NCBI GenBank assembly: GCA_030525945.1
Contig: JAUNDT010000002.1
Location: forward strand, 176,150 to 240,149
Reading direction: 5' to 3'
Length of the DNA stretch: 64,000 bases
Source: Coriobacteriaceae bacterium
GTDB lineage: Bacteria > Actinomycetota > Coriobacteriia > Coriobacteriales > Coriobacteriaceae
Position numbers and translations under genes: made by a program. This document shows, one piece after another, positions 46,473 through 54,416 of this stretch; position 1 is the first letter of the stretch; each line of letters starts with the position of its first letter. The notes under the pieces were generated by a model. It saw only the letters and a list, made by a program, of their open reading frames with translations, made no database searches and had not been told where the DNA came from.

Positions 46473-47618
46473 ATGGATCTTTCCGAAGTTCGCACAAGAA
46501 TCGACGATATCGACTCCCAATTGCTCGACCTGTTCTCTCAGCGCATGGAGCTGGCCAAAGACGTCGCCGCCAGCAAGATGCAGACGGGCAAGGCGATTTT
46601 CGATCCTGCGCGTGAGCGCGAAAAGCTCGCAGAGGTTGCCGCCAAGGCCCCGCAAGGTCTTGAGAATCAAGCCATCGCCCTGTTCTCCCTGCTCATGAGC
46701 ATGAATAAGGCTTCTCAGCTCCAAATCATCAATAGGGCGCGAGAAAACGGCGTCTCCCGCACCGTGAGGGACTCCCTTGTCCCGCTTGACCAGGCGTTTC
46801 CCCGTATTGCGTCCGTATGCTGCCAGGGAGTTGAGGGGGCCTACAGCCAAATCGCGGCATGCAAGCTCTTCGATGTTCCGAGCATTTCGTTTGAGCCGAG
46901 CTTTGAAGGCGTGTTCCGCGCCGTAACCGAGGGCCGTTGCGACTTCGGCGTCCTTCCCATCGAGAACTCCACCGCCGGCTCGGTGAACGCCGTGTACGAC
47001 CTGTTGGGTGCATACGGATGCTCCATCGTGAGGTCCCTTCGCCTTAAGATCGAGCACAACCTCATGGCCGCGCCCGGGGTGCGCCTCTCCGACGTGCGCG
47101 AGGTCATCTCGCATTCGCAGGCGATTAACCAGTGCGCGCATTATCTTGAAAAGCTCGGCGTTGTCACCACCGTTTGCGAGAACACGGCACGAGCGGCGGA
47201 GATGGTCGCCACGAGCGATCGCCGCGATGTGGCCGCTCTCTCTTCGATTGCATGCGCCGGCCTCTACGGGCTTAACGTGCTTGACCACAACGTGCAGGAC
47301 TCCGACGCTAATTACACCAGGTTCGTGGTCATCGCGCGCGAGCCGGCCATCTACCCCGGAGCCGATCGCTCCTCGATTCAGATTACGCTCAAAAGCGAAC
47401 CAGGCGCGCTCTATCGCGTGCTGGAGCGCATCTACGCGCTCAATATCGATCTCGTCAAGCTCGAGAGCCGCCCTGTGCCTGGGAGCGATTTCGAGTTCAC
47501 ATTCTATTTTGACCTGGCATGCCCCGCCGTCGACCCTGCGTTCAGTGCCCTGCTCGACAGCCTCGACGATGTTTGCATGAGCTTCCGTTACTTTGGAAGC
47601 TACTCGGAAGTCATTTAG
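46473..47618 (+). CDS. pheA: Bifunctional chorismate mutase / prephenate dehydratase
   Basis: 381 residues. An AroQ-type chorismate mutase (1-90, with RIDDIDSQLLDLFSQRMELA) precedes the dehydratase (about 108-285: GVEGAYSQIAA, then VLPIENSTAGSVNAVYDLL). A C-terminal ACT domain (about 295-375, with the ESRP motif) follows. It makes phenylpyruvate and is probably feedback-inhibited by phenylalanine through the ACT domain. Since tyrA has no mutase, this domain may also supply prephenate for tyrosine. Confidence 0.95.
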   Translation: MDLSEVRTRIDDIDSQLLDLFSQRMELAKDVAASKMQTGKAIFDPAREREKLAEVAAKAPQGLENQAIALFSLLMSMNKASQLQIINRARENGVSRTVRDSLVPLDQAFPRIASVCCQGVEGAYSQIAACKLFDVPSISFEPSFEGVFRAVTEGRCDFGVLPIENSTAGSVNAVYDLLGAYGCSIVRSLRLKIEHNLMAAPGVRLSDVREVISHSQAINQCAHYLEKLGVVTTVCENTARAAEMVATSDRRDVAALSSIACAGLYGLNVLDHNVQDSDANYTRFVVIAREPAIYPGADRSSIQITLKSEPGALYRVLERIYALNIDLVKLESRPVPGSDFEFTFYFDLACPAVDPAFSALLDSLDDVCMSFRYFGSYSEVI

Positions 47619-47705
47619 ATCGCGGGCCTTACTCGTCAAGGAGCCTTGTCGCAGCCGCTTCGGTCCCGCTCTCGTTTCATCGATTCCGTCAGAAAGGCGA
47701 TTACT

Positions 47706-48950
47706 ATGAGCACAAACTCGCGCCCGTACGGCGTTTTGGGTCGTACGCTCGCACACAGCTACACGCCCGTTATCTATCATGAACTGGCAGGGCTCGACTA
47801 CCGCAAATTCGAGCGCGAGCCCGATCAGCTCGAAGCGTTCGTCCACTCGGATGCGTGGGAGGGGTTCAACGTCACCATCCCCTACAAGCGCGACCTCATG
47901 TCCTATATGGATAAGCTCTCGCCCATCGCCCAGCGTATGGGCAACATCAACACCGTTACGCGCCTGAGCGATGGGCGGCTTCGCGGCGATAACACCGATT
48001 ACTACGGTTTTAAAGTGCTCGTCGAGTCACTGCAGCTCGACCTTGCCGGCAAGAAGGCGCTCGTGTTCGGCGGCAATGGCGGCGCGGGCAGCACGGCGAT
48101 GATGGTGCTCGCAGATCTTGGCATGCGTGCCGTTTCCGTCAACCGCTCGGGAGACGTTACGTACGCGGACCTTGCTGCGCACGCGGACGCGGCGCTTGCC
48201 GTGAACTGCACGCCCGTTGGCATGTTTCCCTCCTGCCCCGCCGCTCCCTGCACGCTCGAAGCCCTCCCTCACCTTGAGGGGCTCGTCGACATCGTGTATA
48301 ACCCCGCACGGACCGCGCTCATGATGGAAGCCGAACGCCGGGGTATCGCCTGTGCTGGAGGCCTCCTCATGCTCGTGGCGCAGGCCGCGCAAGCCGTTGA
48401 GCGCTACACCGGTGATTGCATCTCTTTGGAGCGCATTTACGACGTGGCTGAACGACTGTCGGCCACTGAGCAGAATATAACGCTCATCGGGATGCCCGGA
48501 TGCGGTAAAACGCGTGTGGGCGAGCGTCTCTCGGAGCTCACAGGTAGAGAGCGCGTGGATATCGACCACGTTTTGGAGGAGTTGCTCGGCATGAGCTGCG
48601 CCGAATACATTGGTACGAAGGGTGAGGCTGCCTTCCGCGAGCAGGAGCATCGCGCGCTCCGAGAGGTGTCATCGCGCTCGGGGCTCATCATCTCCTGCGG
48701 CGGCGGCGTGGTTACGCGCGAGGAGAATTACGAGCTGCTACATCAGAACAGTCAGATCGTGATGCTCAATCGCCCGCTTGCTGAGCTATCCAAGAAGGGG
48801 CGCCCCATTACAGCGCGTGATGGCATTGAGACGCTCGCCGAGCAGCGTATGCCGATCTATCGCTCCTGGGCCGACGTGGTTGTGAATTCACTCGATTGCG
48901 CCGAGCACACCGCCCAAGCTGTTTTGGATGCGCTGCCAAAGATGCTGTAG
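47706..48950 (+). CDS. aroEK: Fused shikimate dehydrogenase - shikimate kinase
   Basis: 414 residues. The AroE part (1-255) has NVTIPYK with the catalytic Lys at 61, NTD with Asp at 98, the NADP loop GGNGGAGSTA (122-131) and NCTPVGM. The AroK part (257-414) has Walker A GMPGCGKT (262-269), the VDIDHVLEE acid motif and CGGGVV. The fusion links two consecutive reactions (3-dehydroshikimate to shikimate to shikimate-3-phosphate). ATG 47706 follows AAAGG; the ORF extends 20 codons upstream. Confidence 0.94.
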   Translation: MSTNSRPYGVLGRTLAHSYTPVIYHELAGLDYRKFEREPDQLEAFVHSDAWEGFNVTIPYKRDLMSYMDKLSPIAQRMGNINTVTRLSDGRLRGDNTDYYGFKVLVESLQLDLAGKKALVFGGNGGAGSTAMMVLADLGMRAVSVNRSGDVTYADLAAHADAALAVNCTPVGMFPSCPAAPCTLEALPHLEGLVDIVYNPARTALMMEAERRGIACAGGLLMLVAQAAQAVERYTGDCISLERIYDVAERLSATEQNITLIGMPGCGKTRVGERLSELTGRERVDIDHVLEELLGMSCAEYIGTKGEAAFREQEHRALREVSSRSGLIISCGGGVVTREENYELLHQNSQIVMLNRPLAELSKKGRPITARDGIETLAEQRMPIYRSWADVVVNSLDCAEHTAQAVLDALPKML

Positions 48951-49001
48951 CGAATCGTTCCGGTCCAGCCTCGGCAAACCAATTCTGAACACGGAGACAC
49001 T

Positions 49002-49439
49002 ATGAAAGCGCTTGTTATCAACGGTCCCAACCTCAACATGCTGGGCATCCGCGAACCGGACATCTACGGGTCCGACACCTACGAAAAACTGGTCGAAATC
49101 TGCCAGTCAGCTGCCGATGACTTGGGCCTTGACGGCATTGAGGTATTCCAGTCCAACCACGAGGGCGCGATCGTCGACCGAATTCAAGAGGCGTACGGAA
49201 CGGTTGACGGCATCGTGATCAACCCCGCCGCGTACACGCATACGAGCATCGCGATTCTCGATGCCCTCAAGGCGGTTGGCATTCCCGCAGTAGAGGTTCA
49301 CATATCCGCTGTGGAGGAACGCGAGGAGTTTCGACAGGTATCCTACGCCGGAATGGCGTGCTTTGCCCGCGTCACAGGCGAAGGACTGCAAGGTTATACC
49401 CATGCCTTGCGACTCCTTGCGGAGAAGTTGGGGCTGTAA
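49002..49439 (+). CDS. aroQ: 3-dehydroquinate dehydratase, type II
   Basis: 145 residues. It opens with VINGPNLNMLGIREPDIYG and has FQSNHEGAIVDRIQEA, the INPAAYTHTSIAI catalytic region and EVHISAVEEREEFR. This dodecameric type is unrelated to AroD. It ends the aromatic cluster, 51 bp after aroEK. GGAGACACT precedes the start. Confidence 0.96.
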   Translation: MKALVINGPNLNMLGIREPDIYGSDTYEKLVEICQSAADDLGLDGIEVFQSNHEGAIVDRIQEAYGTVDGIVINPAAYTHTSIAILDALKAVGIPAVEVHISAVEEREEFRQVSYAGMACFARVTGEGLQGYTHALRLLAEKLGL

Positions 49440-49449
49440 GCCTCACTGG

Positions 49450-49562
49450 GCGCACCTCGGCCTCTATCATCCGTGCTCAAACAGTCCTGACTCGCACGAA
49501 GAGCCCACTGGGCTCTTCGGCTCGTGCGGAACTCCGCGCGGACGATAGAGGCCGAGGTGCGC
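49450..49562 (-). repeat. Structured intergenic repeat, copy 2
   Basis: Outer arms of 18 bp pair perfectly (49450-49467 with 49545-49562), followed by six more positions with one A-C mismatch at the same place as in copy 1. Inside, gtgctcaaacag (49473-49484) and ggaactccgcgcgg (49528-49541) match copy 1. A second hairpin (49497-49506 with 49510-49519) replaces the shorter loop of copy 1. It lies between aroQ and the pnp terminator. Confidence 0.78.
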
Positions 49563-49605
49563 AACTGCGGGTACGAACTCGCCGCCCTCACCGACCAAAC
49601 TGAAG

Positions 49606-49634
49606 AAATCCCAGGGTATCAAGCCCTGGGATTT
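49606..49634. terminator. Bidirectional terminator between aroQ and pnp
   Basis: Perfect 11-bp stem aaatcccaggg/ccctgggattt (49606-49616, 49624-49634) with a 7-base loop. T-rich sequence follows on both strands. It serves convergent aroQ and pnp. Confidence 0.75.
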
Positions 49635-49719
49635 CCATTTCGCTACTTCATGCGGGCGGGCAACAAGTACCGGAGGCATGTTACCCGCCAAATGCTAACA
49701 GGTGCCGGAAGGCGTTACC

Positions 49720-52014
49720 CTACTCGGCCTCGTGGTGACGACGCGGGGTGCGGCCGGCGCCGCCGTTGTCGCCAGGGCGACGCGGACGGTCGCCGCGCTC
49801 ACGGCGCGCAGGGCGGTCGAAGCCGCGGGCACCTGTGTCGCGAGCACCACGGCCAGGGCGATCGCCGCGCTCACGGCGCTCAGAGCGACCCTCGCCCTCG
49901 CCACGACCGGAACCGGCCGGAGCCTCGGGCTTATCCAGGCGGTCGAGCGAGATCTTGCCACGGTCGTCGATCTCGATAACCGTGACCTTGACCTCATCGC
50001 CGACGTTGAGCACGTCCTCAACCTTGTCCACGCGGCCCTGGGCAACGCGGGAGATGTGCAGCAGGCCGTCCTTACCGGGCAGCAGGTTCACGAACGCGCC
50101 GAAGGGCTGAATGGACACAACGCGGCCGGTGTACTCCTCGCCCACCTCGGGCACCTTGACGATGAGCTCGATGCGCTCGATGGCCTGAGCCACGGACTCG
50201 CCCACGCCGCCGACGTACACGGTGCCGTCGTCGTGGATGTCGATGGAAGCGCCGGTCTCGTCCTGGATACCGCGGATGGTCTCGCCACCCTTGCCGATGA
50301 CGTCACGGATGTTGTCCACCGGGATGGTGATGGACTGGATCTTGGGAGCGGAGGAACGGGTGTCCTCACGCGGGGCGGGCACAACCTCGAGCATCTTGTC
50401 GAGAATGTAGGCACGACCCTCCTTGGCCTGCTCAAGGGCAGTGCGCAGGATGTCGAACGTCAGGCCCGTGGCCTTGTTATCCATCTGCAGGGCGGTGATG
50501 CCGCGCTCGGTGCCGGTGACCTTAAAGTCCATGTCGCCCAGGAAGTCCTCAAGACCCTGGATGTCGGACAGGACCACGGTCTTGCCCTCCTCCTGGATGA
50601 GGCCCATGGCGATACCGGAAACGGGGCGCTTAATCGGCACGCCGCCGTCCATCAGCGCAAGGCAGCTGCCGCAGGTGGACGCCATGGACGAGGAGCCGTT
50701 GGACTCCATGACCTCGGAGACCACGCGGATGGCGTAGGGGAAGTCGTTCTCGTCGGGCAACACGGGGATGAGCGCGCGCTCGGCAAGGTTGCCGTGACCG
50801 ATCTCGCGGCGCTTGGGGCTGCCCATGCGGCCGGTCTCACCGGTGCAGTACGGCGGGAAGTTGTAGTGGTGCATGTAGCGCTTGCCGTCGACGGGCTCGA
50901 TGGTGTCCAGGCGCTGGCCCTCGTTCAGCATGCCGAGGGAGAGCACGGAGAGCACCTGGGTCTGACCGCGCTGGAATAGGCCGGAGCCGTGCACCAGGGG
51001 CAGGTAGTCGCCCTTGACCATGATGGGTCGGATCTCGTTGGCGGCGCGGCCGTCAACACGCTCACCGGTCTCGACGACCATGCGGCGCATGGCGGTCTTC
51101 TCGAGCTTCTTGAGGTTCACCGGGATCTCGCGCTCCCAAGCGAGCTGCTCCTCCTCGGTAAACTCGGCCTTGATGGCCTCCTTGAGCTCAGCAACCTTGT
51201 CCTGGCGAGAGAGCTTGTCGGCGTCGCGCAGAGCGGCTGCCATCTCGTCGTAGTGGGCGAAGATGCGGTCGTGGACCTCTTCGACCGGCTCGTCGAGCGG
51301 GTACTCGCGCTTGACGATCTCGCCGTTCACGCTCTCCCATTCGGCCACGAACTCGAGCTGAGCGTCGCAGAACGCGCCAATGGCCTCCTGGCCGAACTGC
51401 ATGGCGGCGAGCATGTCCTCCTCGGAGACCTCCTCGGCGCCGGCCTCAACCATGGAGATGAAGTCGCGGGTGCCCGCAAGCTCGAGGTCGAGGTCGGAGT
51501 TCTCGCGCTCCTCGTAGGTGGGGTTGACGATGAACTCGCCGGTCTCCTTGTCGCGGCCGATGCGCACGCAGGCGAGCGGACCCTCGAACGGCACGCCGCC
51601 GAGCGTCATGGCGAGCGAGGCGCCCATCACGCAGATCACGTCAACGGGGTTCTTCTGGTCAGCAACAAGAGACGTGGCGACGACCTGAACCTCGTTGCGG
51701 AAGCCGTCCGGGAAGGACGGACGGATCGGGCGGTCGATCATACGGGCGGTGAGCGTGGCCTTCTCGGACGGACGGCCCTCGCGCTTGAGGTAGCCGCCCG
51801 GGATGCGGCCGGCGGCGTACATCTTCTCGTTGAAGTCAACGGTCAGCGGGAAGAAGTCGTAGTTCTTGCGCTCCTTGGACACGACGACCGTGGTGAGCAC
51901 CGTGGAGTCGCCCTGCTTGACGAGCGCGGCGCCCGTGGCCTGCTTGGCGAGCTCGCCGGCCTCGAGCACATAGGTCTTGCCGAACAGCTCAAAGGTCTTG
52001 CTTACGAGTGTCAT
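49720..52014 (-). CDS. pnp: Polyribonucleotide nucleotidyltransferase (PNPase)
   Basis: Phosphorolytic 3'-5' exoribonuclease. 764 residues with two RNase PH domains (FFPLTVDFNEKMYAAGRIPG in the first, MGLIQEEGKTVVLSDIQGLE in the second). A KH domain (IRDVIGKGGETIRGI), an S1 domain (GEEYTGRVVSIQPFGAFVNL) and a 60-residue Arg/Gly/Asp-rich tail follow. The tail is longer than in most PNPases and could bind RNA. rpsO lies upstream, with a terminator and a structured leader between them. Confidence 0.97.
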   Translation of the reverse strand: MTLVSKTFELFGKTYVLEAGELAKQATGAALVKQGDSTVLTTVVVSKERKNYDFFPLTVDFNEKMYAAGRIPGGYLKREGRPSEKATLTARMIDRPIRPSFPDGFRNEVQVVATSLVADQKNPVDVICVMGASLAMTLGGVPFEGPLACVRIGRDKETGEFIVNPTYEERENSDLDLELAGTRDFISMVEAGAEEVSEEDMLAAMQFGQEAIGAFCDAQLEFVAEWESVNGEIVKREYPLDEPVEEVHDRIFAHYDEMAAALRDADKLSRQDKVAELKEAIKAEFTEEEQLAWEREIPVNLKKLEKTAMRRMVVETGERVDGRAANEIRPIMVKGDYLPLVHGSGLFQRGQTQVLSVLSLGMLNEGQRLDTIEPVDGKRYMHHYNFPPYCTGETGRMGSPKRREIGHGNLAERALIPVLPDENDFPYAIRVVSEVMESNGSSSMASTCGSCLALMDGGVPIKRPVSGIAMGLIQEEGKTVVLSDIQGLEDFLGDMDFKVTGTERGITALQMDNKATGLTFDILRTALEQAKEGRAYILDKMLEVVPAPREDTRSSAPKIQSITIPVDNIRDVIGKGGETIRGIQDETGASIDIHDDGTVYVGGVGESVAQAIERIELIVKVPEVGEEYTGRVVSIQPFGAFVNLLPGKDGLLHISRVAQGRVDKVEDVLNVGDEVKVTVIEIDDRGKISLDRLDKPEAPAGSGRGEGEGRSERRERGDRPGRGARDTGARGFDRPARRERGDRPRRPGDNGGAGRTPRRHHEAE

Positions 52015-52181
52015 TACTTACTCCAATCCCCACGCGCCCCTTGCGCGCGGGCTTCTCAAGGTCGGCGGGACCCTCCCGCCGATCGGATGCGAGGCGCGGA
52101 AAAACCGAAGCCTCTTTCGGGCGTCGCATGGACGACGCCCCGGACCCGTGCGCGAACCAAGTGCGACATGGGCCCAACATG
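52015..52181 (-). promoter_or_regulatory. Structured 5' leader of pnp
   Basis: The leader folds into several hairpins. tcggcggga/tcccgccga (52062-52070, 52074-52082) is a perfect 9-bp stem. gggcgtcg/cgacgccc (52119-52126, 52133-52140) is a perfect 8-bp stem. ccgaa/ttcgg (52105-52109, 52116-52120) is followed on the minus strand by TTTTT. The last two share bases 52119-52120 and cannot both form fully. Confidence 0.5.
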
Positions 52182-52208
52182 AAAAAGGGCGCCCGCAATG
52201 GACGCCCC
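52182..52208 (-). terminator. Intrinsic terminator after rpsO
   Basis: GC-rich stem gggcgccc/ggacgcccc (52187-52194, 52200-52208) with a 5-base loop, followed on the minus strand by TTTTT. It lies 16 bp after the rpsO stop. Confidence 0.8.
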
Positions 52209-52224
52209 TGCATGCACGAATCCG

Positions 52225-52503
52225 TTACTGGATGTTGTCGCGGATGCCGAGCTCCTTGATGAGCTCACGGTACTCGTTGATGTCGTTCTTCTTGATGTAG
52301 GAGAGGAGACGACGACGCTTACCGACGAGCATGAGCAGGCCGCGGCGGGTGTGGAAGTCCTTCTGGTGGGACTTCATGTGCTCGGTGAGCTCCTTGATGC
52401 GCTCGGACAGGATGGCAACCTGAACCTTGGAGTTACCGGTGTCCTGGGCGTTCTTGCCGAACTTGGCGGTGAGCTCCGCCTTGCGCTCCTTGGAAATCGT
52501 CAT
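52225..52503 (-). CDS. rpsO: 30S ribosomal protein S15
   Basis: 92 residues, close to the usual 89. It contains [20 protein letters not shown] and [23 protein letters not shown] 52503 follows AAAGGTG; the ORF track of that frame runs upstream without a ribosome site. It precedes pnp, the common rpsO-pnp order. A TATCAT on the minus strand near 52630 may be its -10 box; 52504-52768 holds no gene. Confidence 0.97.
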   Translation of the reverse strand: MTISKERKAELTAKFGKNAQDTGNSKVQVAILSERIKELTEHMKSHQKDFHTRRGLLMLVGKRRRLLSYIKKNDINEYRELIKELGIRDNIQ

Positions 52504-52768
52504 GATTTCACCTTTCGTGTAACGGCCGCGGAGATGCGCTCCCCCATGGCCTCGATTCGCCCTCATCTGGGAAGCCGCCGGTGCAGCGCGCATCCAAGGC
52601 AAGGGTACCAACAGGTCGATATGATACCATGGAGTCGGCGGGCAGGGCGATCAAACGGGCAGCCCGTCCCACCTGCGCAGGAACTGCACAAGCAGAGCGC
52701 CGCAGCACGGCACCATCAAGACTCTTGCGCACTTTCCGACAGCCCCATAGGCCCGCCCTCCGGTACGG

Positions 52769-52906
52769 CTACCCCTCCAACAGCGTCACGTCCAGGTAGC
52801 GCCTCGACCCCCATTCGCTTTCGGCGACGTACTTGAGCCTCGCGGCACGAGCATGAGGGCCGACTTGCCGTCGGGGAAGGTCCCCACGGCTCTCGTTCGC
52901 CTGCGG
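52769..52906 (-). pseudogene. IS256 (Mutator) family transposase, C-terminal remnant, frameshifted
   Basis: About 45 codons survive. RRRTRAVGTFPDGKSALMLV reads in one frame; after a missing G near 52845 the next frame gives RLKYVAESEWGSRRYLDV and a stop at 52769. This matches the C-terminus of Mutator-type transposases. The upstream part is cut off exactly where the IS3 element begins at 52907. A sequence at 52720-52746 containing CTTTCCGACAGCCCC may be part of its terminal repeat. Confidence 0.6.
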
Positions 52907-54207
52907 TGAATCTACCCCGATTCCATTTACACTTCCTCACGCCGCGACGGCGGCGCCTTCCCGATTCCTCGCCTCGAACTCCTCGGGGCTGAGGTATCCG
53001 AGCGCGGAGCGCGTCCGCACCCGGTTGCAGGAGCACTCGATGCACTCGAAGACCTCCAGCGCCGCCAGGTCTCGGCTGTCGAACGTCCCCGCGCTGACGC
53101 GCTCGGCCTTCACGAGGCCCATCAGCGACTCCATGGCCGCGTTGTCCCACGGCGACGAGGCCGACCCCGTCGAGGGCCCGATGCCGTTCTCCCGCATGGC
53201 GCGGCCCAGCCGCAGCGAAACGCACTGCGAGCCGTGGTCCGAGTGGCGGGTGCAGCCCGCGGGCGGCCTCCTGCGCGCGACGGCCATCCTGACCGCGCCG
53301 TCCGCCGGCTCGGCCCCCATGCGGTCGGACATCGACCGGCCGACTATCCGCCTGGGCCATATGTCCATCACGGGCGCCGGGCAGAGCCGCCCGCGGTGCG
53401 TCCGCACGTAGGTGATGCCGGCGAACCGCGCGCGGTCGGGCCCGTCGGCGCTGAAGTCGCGGCCGACGAGGTCGGGCGCGGCGCTCGCCTGCGGCATGGC
53501 GGATTTGACGGCGCCCTCGGGCCGCATCGCGCAGCCGCGCGCGGTGCCCGGCCAGCCGTTGTCGCGCATGATGCGCGCGACCCGCTTTCTGGATGCGCGC
53601 ACGCCGCGCGTCAGCAGCTCCACGCGCGCCTTCGGCGCGCCGTATATGCGGCGGCTCGACTCGCATATCTCGGAGATGAGGCGGGCGGGCTCGAGGTCGC
53701 GCTCGTCATGGGGGCTCGGCGGCCTGCGCCTCCAGGCGCAGCAGCCCCGACGGGCGAAGCCGAGCGCCGAGCACATGCCCGAGACCGCCCAGGTGCCCCC
53801 GTCGGCCGATATGAAAGCGAACTTAGCCCCCTTCGCCGCGCCGCCCACAGCCGTCAGCTGGCGAAGAGGGCGCTGGCTTTTAAAGGCATCTCGTTCTCGG
53901 TCCTCAGGCGGTCGACCTCGCGTCTCAGCCTCCTGAGCTCCTCGGCCATCTGGAAGGGGTTCTGGTCGGGCGCGGCGCCCGCCGCCTCGGCCTTCTTCAC
54001 CCAATCGGATACGCCGCGGGCGTCGCAGCCCGGCTCCCTGGCCAAGTCGGCGTAGGCGCGGCCGCGCTCGCGGTGCAGCTCGACGGCCCGCTGCTTGGAC
54101 TCGGCCGTGTACTTGGGAGACGGGCGTCCCGTTTTTCCCTCCGCGCCCCGTTTCGGATATTGTGCCGAAACGGAACTCGACGTGTCAACGGAAACAGGGG
54201 TGATTCA
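52907..54207 (-). mobile_element. Degenerate IS3-family element A
   Basis: 1301 bp bounded by imperfect inverted repeats of about 26 bp: TGAATCTACCCCGATTCC at 52907 against TGAATCACCCCTGTTTCC read inward from 54207. No target duplication is evident, which fits later rearrangement. It carries the two-frame IS3 transposase on the minus strand. Confidence 0.8.
52937..54132 (-). pseudogene. IS3-family transposase OrfA/OrfB of element A, probably inactive
   Basis: OrfA (54132 to 53854) has an HTH (PKYTAESKQRAVELH) and a leucine zipper (ELRRLRREVDRLRTENE). Its expected start codon is ACG after GGAGGG, apparently a mutated ATG. OrfB (to 52937) is in the -1 frame and the slippery heptamer T TTA AAA (53878-53884) is kept. 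In the DDE triad the first Asp is Gly (FAGITYVRT where DIT is usual). The second Asp (HSDHGSQC) and the Glu (NAAMES) remain. Confidence 0.75.
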
Positions 54208-54416
54208 GATTCACTCTGGAGTCCATGCTCAGGCTGGCCGAGCCGGCCGCGCCCGAGCCCGCCGAGAGCGAGGCGTCTCGCAGGAGGGGCCTCATGCTCG
54301 TCGAGACGGCGATGGAGCTGGCCGATACGGGGAGGAGGGCGGCGTGATGCCATGATGCAGGTGGATTCAGGCAGCGGCCGTCCTCGCAAAATGTCCTACA
54401 CCAACTTTTCCGACAC
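54208..54416. other. Mobile-element debris between the two IS3 elements
   Basis: A plus-strand fragment reads LRLAEPAAPEPAESEASRRR and ends ETAMELADTGRRAA-stop near 54346; I do not recognise it. It is followed by AAAATGTCCTACACC, which resembles the right terminus of element B (AAAATGTCCGCACCC). This is probably the end of a lost insertion sequence. Confidence 0.35.

Noticed and set aside
52716..53666. 316-codon minus-strand frame over element A
   Set aside because: Arg-rich shadow of the real OrfB frame, which holds the DDE-region motifs.
52907..54207. Target-site duplication around element A
   Set aside because: The flanks (CTGCGG and GATTCA) do not match.
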